Assembly: GCA_947164985.1 (NCBI GenBank)
Contig: CAMUYI010000003.1
Location: forward strand, 1 to 41,377
Direction: 5' to 3'
DNA length: 41,377 nt
From: an uncultured Bacteroidales bacterium
GTDB taxonomy: Bacteria > Bacteroidota > Bacteroidia > Bacteroidales > Paludibacteraceae
The notes beneath the pieces were generated by a model. The model ran no database searches and was not told the origin of the DNA. It was given only the letters and a program-made list of their open reading frames with translations. Position numbers and translations under genes: made by a program. Shown here piece after piece: positions 35,490 to 41,377 of the stretch (its first letter is position 1; every line of letters starts with the position of its first letter).

Positions 35490-36598
35490 GTCATATCCTC
35501 TTCATATCGCATGCCCGCGGCATCCATGGTGCTGAAGCGGTAATGGTACAGGCCATCAAAGCCTGTGCTGCTAAAGGTGCGCGTGTGACGCTCGTGGTAC
35601 CTTCCATCGTACCGGATGAAGGCATGGAAAAAGCACTTCAAGGCATTCGGAATGTGCACGTTCTTCCTTTACCCTATCGTGCAGGGGGCGGAAACATACT
35701 ACGAACCCGTTTGGTTCGCATATATAATCTGCGGACCTTGCGGCAGTTGGAGCGGTATGTGGAGCAAGAGCGTGTGACGGCCATCTATTCGAATACCACG
35801 ATCACGATCTTAGGCGCAGAACTGGCAAAGCGAACTCACGTGCGACATATCTGGCATTGGCACGAACCGGTAGATGAGCGATTTGGCTGGCATTTTACGT
35901 TGAAGGAGTATTTCTGCAGTTTGGTAGAAGTGACCGACCAGATCATCTGTATCTCGCAGCATCAAAAAGAAGAATGGAGCAAGGAGTTAGATAGGACGCT
36001 TACGAACGCACAGGTGGTTTATAATCCTATCAAACCCATCCGTTTTACGCCCAATAGAGGTACCCTCCGACATGCGATTTGCATCGGTTTCATCGGACAT
36101 TTTGAGGAGCGCAAGAACTTGCCGATGCTGATGCAGGCATTTGTGGATATCCATGATACGATGCCGGAAGTCCGGTTGCTGCTTTGCGGCGCGAAGAATG
36201 AGTACGACAGAATGTATGTGGAGCAGATGACGGACTTGCGCGAGCCGGTGGTGTCTATTATGGAGCAGACATCGGAAGTAGAGCAATTTTACAACCGAAT
36301 AGATATCTTAGTCCTTCCATCCTGGCGCGAGACGATGCCGCTCGTAGTATTGGAAGCCATGCAAGCAGGCATATGTGTGCTGCAAACGGATCAATCGGGA
36401 ATGACCGAGATCTTGGAAGCAGGCAAGGAAACGCTTTTCTTCTCGCCCGACCGGTTAGAAGAGTTAGAGCAACTCCTAATACTTTGTATGGATACCGATT
36501 ACCGCCAAACGATAGCAAAAGCCGGGCAAGAGAAAGCTTTGCAGTTAGTGAATAACCAACAGTTTGACCAACAAATACAAACCCTTTTATGCGCGTAA
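35486..36598 (+). CDS. Glycosyltransferase, GT4 family
   Basis: 370 aa with a GT-B layout. The N-terminal HARGIHGAEAVMVQAIKAC segment matches the acceptor-binding side of GT4 enzymes. The C-terminal half has IGFIGHFEERKNLPMLMQAF and the nucleotide-sugar motif WRETMPLVVLEAMQAG, with the E-x7-E pattern (about residues 277-300). It transfers a sugar, with retention, to a lipid-linked intermediate in the cytoplasm (family knowledge). The start overlaps the previous stop as ATGA, and the end overlaps the next gene by 10 bases. The sugar is unknown. Confidence 0.92.
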   Translation: MSHILFISHARGIHGAEAVMVQAIKACAAKGARVTLVVPSIVPDEGMEKALQGIRNVHVLPLPYRAGGGNILRTRLVRIYNLRTLRQLERYVEQERVTAIYSNTTITILGAELAKRTHVRHIWHWHEPVDERFGWHFTLKEYFCSLVEVTDQIICISQHQKEEWSKELDRTLTNAQVVYNPIKPIRFTPNRGTLRHAICIGFIGHFEERKNLPMLMQAFVDIHDTMPEVRLLLCGAKNEYDRMYVEQMTDLREPVVSIMEQTSEVEQFYNRIDILVLPSWRETMPLVVLEAMQAGICVLQTDQSGMTEILEAGKETLFFSPDRLEELEQLLILCMDTDYRQTIAKAGQEKALQLVNNQQFDQQIQTLLCA

Positions 36599-37653
36599 TT
36601 GCTTATTATCTGCCGCAGTTCCATGCGATACCCGAGAATGATGAATGGTGGGGAAAAGACTTCACCGAATGGGTCAGTGTACGCAATGGAAAACCGCTCT
36701 TCAAGGGGCATCAGCAGCCTGTAGAACCCGGTGAATTGGGCTATTATAACCTCTTAGATGCCGATATCAAAGAGCGTCAGGCGCAACTCGCACGCGAGGC
36801 TGGCATAGAGGGATTTTGTTACTGGCATTATTGGTTTGGCGGTAAACAACTATTGGAAAAACCGCTGCAGCAGGTCATGGAGAGTGGCAAACCCGATTTC
36901 CCGTTCTGCCTCGGTTGGGCGAACGAGAGTTGGAAAGCCAAGACCTGGTTGGATCAGCAGACCGCTCCCGATCGTATGCTTATCGAACAGATCTATTCGC
37001 CCGAAGATGATCAGGCGCATTTTGAAGCCATCCTGCCTATGCTGCGCGACAAACGGTATATACAGGTAGACGGCAAACCGCTACTGATGGTCTATCGACC
37101 CTTCGATCTGCCGGATGGAAAAGCATGGACGGAACGGTGGCAAAAAATGGCAAAAAGTGCCGGTTTCAACGGACTTTTTCTGTTGGGTCACGTTGCCTAC
37201 CAAAAGCAAATAGACGATGTGCTGGCCATGGGTTTTGATGCCGTCAATCTGGTACCACTCGGCGATACCAAACGCAATAAGTGCCTGGCGCTGCGGCATC
37301 TATGGACCCTTATTCGCCATCTGCAGGGTAAATCGCCTCTCGTCTATGATTATGCCAAAGCCATCAAAGTATTCGCTTCGCGTGTGATGCGTCGTGAAGA
37401 AGTGGTACCTACTATCTTACCCGGTTGGGATCATTCCCCGCGTAGCCGCATGCGCGCCTTTATCATGCATAACGCTACCCCCGAAGCCTTCCGCAAGCAT
37501 GTGCAGGCCATCAAAGATATAGTGGATAAGAAACAGAACCAACTCGTCATGCTCAAGTCCTGGAACGAGTGGGGCGAAGGTAATTATATGGAGCCGGACA
37601 AACGGTGGGGACGGCAGTTTTTGGATGTGTTAGGAGCAATCAATCGTAAATGA
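36589..37653 (+). CDS. WbsX-type / GH99-like glycan enzyme
   Basis: 354 aa. The beginning, YYLPQFHAIPENDEWWG followed by FTEWV, then GFCYWHYWFGGKQLLEKPL, WANESW and SWNEWGEGNYMEPD near the end, are the conserved blocks of the WbsX (PF14307) family, related to glycoside hydrolase family 99. Members occur in many O-antigen and exopolysaccharide clusters and are annotated as glycosyltransferases or GH99-like proteins; the reaction is not settled. No signal peptide is present, so it should act in the cytoplasm during repeat-unit assembly. It overlaps both neighbours (10 bases before, ATGA after). Confidence 0.9.
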   Translation: MRVIAYYLPQFHAIPENDEWWGKDFTEWVSVRNGKPLFKGHQQPVEPGELGYYNLLDADIKERQAQLAREAGIEGFCYWHYWFGGKQLLEKPLQQVMESGKPDFPFCLGWANESWKAKTWLDQQTAPDRMLIEQIYSPEDDQAHFEAILPMLRDKRYIQVDGKPLLMVYRPFDLPDGKAWTERWQKMAKSAGFNGLFLLGHVAYQKQIDDVLAMGFDAVNLVPLGDTKRNKCLALRHLWTLIRHLQGKSPLVYDYAKAIKVFASRVMRREEVVPTILPGWDHSPRSRMRAFIMHNATPEAFRKHVQAIKDIVDKKQNQLVMLKSWNEWGEGNYMEPDKRWGRQFLDVLGAINRK

Positions 37654-38579
37654 ATGTAATATTTGATAATATTATTTTCTCGCTGCAACGCTTCGGAGGT
37701 ATATCCGTGGTGTGGAATGAATTGCTGCAGCGTGCGCAGGCAGATAAGGAACTGAATCTGACGGAATTGGACTACCGGAATGAAAGACTGTATAGACGGC
37801 TGGAGCGGTATCGTATTCCCGACTACATGGCAGAGAAGCCATCGGTGTTCCACTCGTCGTATTTTCGCGTGTTGCCGCAGGCGGGGGTACATAATGTAAC
37901 AACAGTGCACGATCTGACATATCATTTCTATCGGAAGGGCTTGCCCAAAGCGGTACATCTTTGGGAAGAAGCGCGGGCACTCAAGCATAGCGAAGCCATC
38001 ATATGCATCAGTGAAAACACCAAGCGAGACTTGTTGACATTCTATCCGTGGGTGAAAGAAGAAACGATACATGTCATTTACAATGGTGTGAGCGATGACT
38101 TTTACCCAATAAAGAATATAGAGAAGAAAGGCTATTTGTTGTTTATCGGTAATAGTAGTGTAAGTTACAAACGCTATGACATAGCGCAGGAAGTGGCTAA
38201 AAGAACTGGCTTGGAGTTAGTCGCAGCAAGAAATGTGACAAGTGAAGAACTGAACAAGCTTTATAACGAAGCCCTTTGTCTGCTCTATCCTTCTGACTAC
38301 GAAGGGTTCGGGCTGCCGATACTGGAAGCGCAGAAAGCCGGATGTCCGGTAATCGCGCAAAATTACTCCTCTGTGCCTGAGGTGATAGGAAAGGGCGGAT
38401 TAATAGTCGAACATAGTAGTACGGAAAAAATAGTACAACAAATGGTTGAGAAAGTAAACGAAGTACAATCAAGACCGATGCAAGGTATTATAGCCGCAGG
38501 CATTGAGAACGCCAAGCGCTTCTCTTGGGATAATACCTACGAGCAAACGAAGAATGTATATCGCCAACTATTACAATAA
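37650..38579 (+). CDS. Glycosyltransferase, GT4 family (mannosyltransferase-like)
   Basis: 309 aa, somewhat short for GT4. N-terminal IIFSLQRFGGISVVWNELL and VTTVHDLTYHFY are typical of the RfaB/mannosyltransferase-like group. The donor-binding region reads YPSDYEGFGLPILEAQKAGC, then SSVPEV (about residues 212-245). The SENTKRDLL segment near residue 118 is also conserved in this group. Its start overlaps the WbsX stop as ATGA. Donor sugar unknown; mannose would be a guess from family resemblance. Confidence 0.92.
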   Translation: MNVIFDNIIFSLQRFGGISVVWNELLQRAQADKELNLTELDYRNERLYRRLERYRIPDYMAEKPSVFHSSYFRVLPQAGVHNVTTVHDLTYHFYRKGLPKAVHLWEEARALKHSEAIICISENTKRDLLTFYPWVKEETIHVIYNGVSDDFYPIKNIEKKGYLLFIGNSSVSYKRYDIAQEVAKRTGLELVAARNVTSEELNKLYNEALCLLYPSDYEGFGLPILEAQKAGCPVIAQNYSSVPEVIGKGGLIVEHSSTEKIVQQMVEKVNEVQSRPMQGIIAAGIENAKRFSWDNTYEQTKNVYRQLLQ

Positions 38580-38585
38580 ACGAAC

Positions 38586-39326
38586 ATGAAAATATCGATC
38601 ATAACCATCACCTTTAATAGCGCCAAGACCATTCAGCGGGCTTTGGATAGCGTGCAGTCTCAAACCTACAAAGATATCGAGCATATCATTGTAGATGGTG
38701 CTTCTACCGATGGTACCAAAGAGATCATCGAAGCTTATGCGAAAAAGCATCAGAACGTACGCTGGAAATCCGAGAAAGATAGTGGCATATATAATGCTAT
38801 CAACAAGGGAATCCGGATGGCAACAGGCGATGTGATCGGTTTTCTGCACTCGGATGATGTGTTCTTTTCGCCCGATTCCATCGGACAAATCGCCGCGGCG
38901 CTGGAGAGGGAGAAAGTGGATGTCGTCTATGGCGATCTGCAGTACTGCAAGGGCCCTAAAGTGGTGCGCCGGTGGAAGAGCAATGACTTCAACCCTTGTG
39001 CACTCAAATACGGCTGGATGCCTCCGCATCCTACCGTCTATGTGCGCCGCGAGGTATACCAACAGGTAGGCGAATACGATGAATGGTTCCGTATCTCCGC
39101 GGACTATGACATGATGCTGCGTATCTTCACGGCAGGATACAAGAGTAAGTATATCCCGCAGGTGCTGGTATGTATGGAAGTAGGCGGAGCCAGCAACAAG
39201 AATACGCAGGCACGTCTGTCCAAGACCCAGGAAGATCGTGTTGTGCTCAAGAAGAATCAGGTCGGTGCCGGTTACCTCACCGTCGCCTGCAAGCAGTTAC
39301 GCAAGATAAAGCAATTCCTATGCTAA
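38586..39326 (+). CDS. Glycosyltransferase, GT2 family
   Basis: 246 aa, a GT-A fold. MKISIITITFNSAKTIQRAL leads to the nucleotide-binding motif VDGASTDGT (residues about 37-45). FLHSDD near 92 supplies the metal-binding acidic pair, and ISADYDMMLR near 162 is the acceptor-side motif. This subgroup resembles WcaA-like enzymes of colanic acid and O-antigen clusters that invert the donor configuration. It begins six bases after the previous gene and overlaps the next one by seven bases. Confidence 0.93.
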   Translation: MKISIITITFNSAKTIQRALDSVQSQTYKDIEHIIVDGASTDGTKEIIEAYAKKHQNVRWKSEKDSGIYNAINKGIRMATGDVIGFLHSDDVFFSPDSIGQIAAALEREKVDVVYGDLQYCKGPKVVRRWKSNDFNPCALKYGWMPPHPTVYVRREVYQQVGEYDEWFRISADYDMMLRIFTAGYKSKYIPQVLVCMEVGGASNKNTQARLSKTQEDRVVLKKNQVGAGYLTVACKQLRKIKQFLC

Positions 39327-40054
39327 ATATCTCTATCGTGCTATATAAACCCAATTGGGAAGAGGTAAATCCTCTTGTGGAGGAACTGAAGAAGGTGAAA
39401 AGTATTCAGCATCTTTACTTGCACGATAATACGAATGATAACATCGGTTACGGTCGCGCCCATAATGTGGAGATCCGCAAGAGTGTAGCAGATAAAGTGC
39501 CGTACCATCTGGTGATGAATAGCGATATCCGCGTCAAAGCTGAAGATATCGATGCCATGTGCGCTTATATGGAGGCACATCCGGAGGTAGGTCAACTGAT
39601 GCCGAAGGTGGTGTCTCCCGATGGCTCGCAACAGTACTTGGCCAAACGGCTGCCTACACCGCTCGATGTGTTCGGGCGTCGGTTCTTACCGGCGGCATGG
39701 ATGGCGAAACGCAATAAGCGCTACGAACTGCGTGACCTTGATCTCACGCAACCCGTCAACGCGCCTTACCTGAGCGGCTGTTTCATGTTGCTCCGCACGG
39801 CAGCCGTAGAAGAAGCCGGACTCTTCGATGAACGGTTCTTTATGTATCCGGAAGATATAGACCTAACCCGTCGGATTCATCGGAACTATCTGACCCTTTA
39901 CCATCCTCAATGGACGATCGTACATGCGCATGCGCGAGCTTCCTATAAAAACAAACACATGCTCCGGATTCATATCCAAAACATGTGCCGTTATTTCAAT
40001 AAATGGGGTTGGTTCGTCGATCAGGAACGTCGCCTATTCAACGCCCACCTTTAG
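39320..40054 (+). CDS. Glycosyltransferase, GT2 family (rhamnosyltransferase-like)
   Basis: 244 aa from the ATG at 39320; the frame is open further upstream to 39170, but only MLNISIVLYKPNWEEV gives the family start. Features: MNSDIRV (metal-binding D-x-D-like position), GQLMPKVVSPDGSQQYLAKR, the SGCFMLLRTAAVEEAGLFDE block, and FMYPEDIDLTRR, which are classic for dTDP-rhamnosyltransferase-like GT2 enzymes. The canonical early DNxSxDGS stretch is shortened to HDNTNDNIGYG. Its 3' end overlaps the convergent protease gene by 21 bases, so the operon ends here. Confidence 0.92.
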   Translation: MLNISIVLYKPNWEEVNPLVEELKKVKSIQHLYLHDNTNDNIGYGRAHNVEIRKSVADKVPYHLVMNSDIRVKAEDIDAMCAYMEAHPEVGQLMPKVVSPDGSQQYLAKRLPTPLDVFGRRFLPAAWMAKRNKRYELRDLDLTQPVNAPYLSGCFMLLRTAAVEEAGLFDERFFMYPEDIDLTRRIHRNYLTLYHPQWTIVHAHARASYKNKHMLRIHIQNMCRYFNKWGWFVDQERRLFNAHL

Positions 40055-41377
40055 TCCCGTAATCGTATAGACTTCTTTTCCACGACGGATATAAAGCACA
40101 CCGTTCCGCAGGAACTTATCGGTCGTCGGCCGATCGGTCTGCAGTACTTCCAGACCTTGTGCGGTGTTATCCAACGTGATACGTTCGCCTTTCTTGTGCG
40201 AACCGTAAGCCTCGCCGTAATACGCCCTTATATTATTCATCTTCAGTTCGATCGTATCCTGGTAGTCCTCTTGGTAGAGGCGGATGCGGTAGATGCACTG
40301 ATAGGTGTTGTTGGTCGCGTTATACGATAATCGGCATTCTCCCTCGTTGGCATCGGTGCGCACAGAAGACTCGGCATTGCCGTAATAATGATACGCATAG
40401 GTGCAGTTATGGATAGCATTCTTATCCGCCGGATAATAACCGAGGATCGATTGATCCGAATGCGTGTAGATATAATAGAGCAACAGCAATTGGTCTTCGT
40501 CCTCGTTAGAATAGAAGCCGCCGGTGGTTAATTGTAATTTCCATTTATGATGGTTATCCTCCGAATCGGAAGGATAGTAATAGGCCGCGAGCAACTTGAG
40601 GTCATACTCAGTCGGGTCGGCCAGATACGGATGCTCAGGCTCTGCGATCGTAGGCGGGGTGAGATAGATAGAATCTTCGGTGATGGTCATCTGACCTTTC
40701 CACTCTCCGAGCCATTTGCGGTAGATGGGGATATATGCGTCCGGTTGTTCGTCTGCCCGCGCTGCCACCACTACCTCATACTCGCCTGCCGGATAGGACG
40801 ATAGATCCGCAGTTAAAGTGATTTGCTTGCGGCGATATTCCGGTTTGAGCGGCTTCATACTGGTATTGTTCGTCTCATTGCGGTAGAATTGGCCGTTCTG
40901 ATAGATATATAGTTTGATGTGACCGGTCCAATCTGCAAAACCACGATTATTGAGCGAATCAATGGTCAACTGAACGAGCGAGTCGCGGTGGTAGGAGTCC
41001 TGACTAAAATACATGTTCTCGCAGGTAAGCGAGTGCGCATAGAGACCATTAGCGTCAGGCTGGATATGGGTGTAGACCTGTACGTTCTCATTGTAACCTT
41101 GGTTCGTAGCGGAGCCGCCTGTTCCTTGATCCTGAGGATTGAGAGCGGAGAAACGGAAGTAACCGTTACTCTTACCAAGCCAACCCCAGTTGATATGGAA
41201 TAAACCGTCGGCATCGATACCGTCGCAGATGAAAGCATGACCTTCGTTACGAACGGTTTTAGCGCTGATATATACCGGTCGTCCTGCCTGCAACTCCGCA
41301 TACATGGCTTCTTCCAATACCGCCTCGTCGGAATAGCTCTTGTACAGATGACGGATGCCTTTATCGTACCCGAAATG
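40034..41377 (-). CDS. C10 family (streptopain-like) cysteine protease, 3' part, T9SS-like tail
   Basis: Partial: the frame is open to the right window edge (first visible residues HFGYDKGIRHLY), so the signal peptide, propeptide and catalytic Cys lie outside. Visible streptopain blocks are AELQAGRPVYISA, EGHAFICDG with the catalytic His codon at 41237-41239, and FHINWGWLGKSNGYFRFSAL with the conserved N-W-G-W. After the protease domain come two beta-sandwich-like regions and the tail YIRRGKEVYTITGLKVGVE, which matches the tails of the three giant proteins. Family members include secreted proteases of Streptococcus, Prevotella and Porphyromonas. Secretion by a T9SS is inferred. It is the only minus-strand gene recognised. 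Confidence 0.93.
   Translation of the reverse strand, partial: HFGYDKGIRHLYKSYSDEAVLEEAMYAELQAGRPVYISAKTVRNEGHAFICDGIDADGLFHINWGWLGKSNGYFRFSALNPQDQGTGGSATNQGYNENVQVYTHIQPDANGLYAHSLTCENMYFSQDSYHRDSLVQLTIDSLNNRGFADWTGHIKLYIYQNGQFYRNETNNTSMKPLKPEYRRKQITLTADLSSYPAGEYEVVVAARADEQPDAYIPIYRKWLGEWKGQMTITEDSIYLTPPTIAEPEHPYLADPTEYDLKLLAAYYYPSDSEDNHHKWKLQLTTGGFYSNEDEDQLLLLYYIYTHSDQSILGYYPADKNAIHNCTYAYHYYGNAESSVRTDANEGECRLSYNATNNTYQCIYRIRLYQEDYQDTIELKMNNIRAYYGEAYGSHKKGERITLDNTAQGLEVLQTDRPTTDKFLRNGVLYIRRGKEVYTITGLKVGVE

Noticed and set aside
39170..39319. Upstream extension of the last GT2 gene
   Set aside because: The frame is open by chance within the preceding GT2 gene; the family start MLNISIVLYKPN begins at 39320.

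Overview
The window looks like a chromosomal segment of a Bacteroidota member, most likely order Bacteroidales. The evidence is: six promoters of the Bacteroidetes type (TTG, then TAnnTTTG), no clear Shine-Dalgarno usage, very large secreted proteins ending in a short type IX secretion (T9SS)-like sorting tail, listerial InlB-type repeats, an S16 ribosomal protein with a long Ala/Glu/Lys tail, and a streptopain-family protease. I cannot name a genus from the sequence alone.

Layout. (1) Bases 1-1950 are an accessory patch with two toxin-antitoxin loci: a HEPN/MNT pair and a RelE/ParE-type pair. Repeats frame them: a 119-bp direct repeat before the first pair, and a ~94-bp terminator-bearing repeat after each pair. 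(2) Bases 1950-2726 are non-coding and rich in inverted repeats. (3) Bases 2727-32256 hold three giant secreted proteins in tandem (about 3676, 2265 and 3352 aa). Each is followed at once by a small gene: two are paralogous small proteins with a C-terminal membrane anchor, and the middle one is a 45-aa peptide too short for ordinary gene calling. Protein 1 is a chain of Ig, FN3 and jelly-roll-like modules. Protein 2 combines a beta-helix-like stretch with eight InlB-type repeats. Protein 3 has an internal duplication of about 475 residues. All three share a C-terminal module and a tail ending in the pattern [IV]xR-x(3)-[VY]-[FY]-x(3)-G. (4) Bases 32384-32944 encode ribosomal protein S16 (rpsP). 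(5) Bases 33073-40054 are one tightly overlapping operon for a cell-surface polysaccharide: Wzx-type flippase, EpsG/Wzy-type polymerase, two GT4 enzymes, a WbsX/GH99-like protein and two GT2 enzymes. (6) Bases 40034-41377, on the minus strand, are the 3' part of a C10 (streptopain) cysteine protease that also carries the sorting tail. It overlaps the last glycosyltransferase gene tail to tail.

How the parts may work together (inference). The giant proteins and the protease carry T9SS-like tails. In known T9SS systems such cargo is often anchored to a surface glycolipid, and the adjacent polysaccharide operon could supply such a glycan. The small tail-anchored proteins directly downstream of two of the giants are candidates for membrane partners or co-processed companions. 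I consider this module (giant secreted protein plus small P[IV]G[DE]-TM-basic protein) the best candidate for an undescribed system here. The six promoters share an identical 31-bp span from TTG to the end of the -7 box, and four of them also share an AAAAGCAGTA core.
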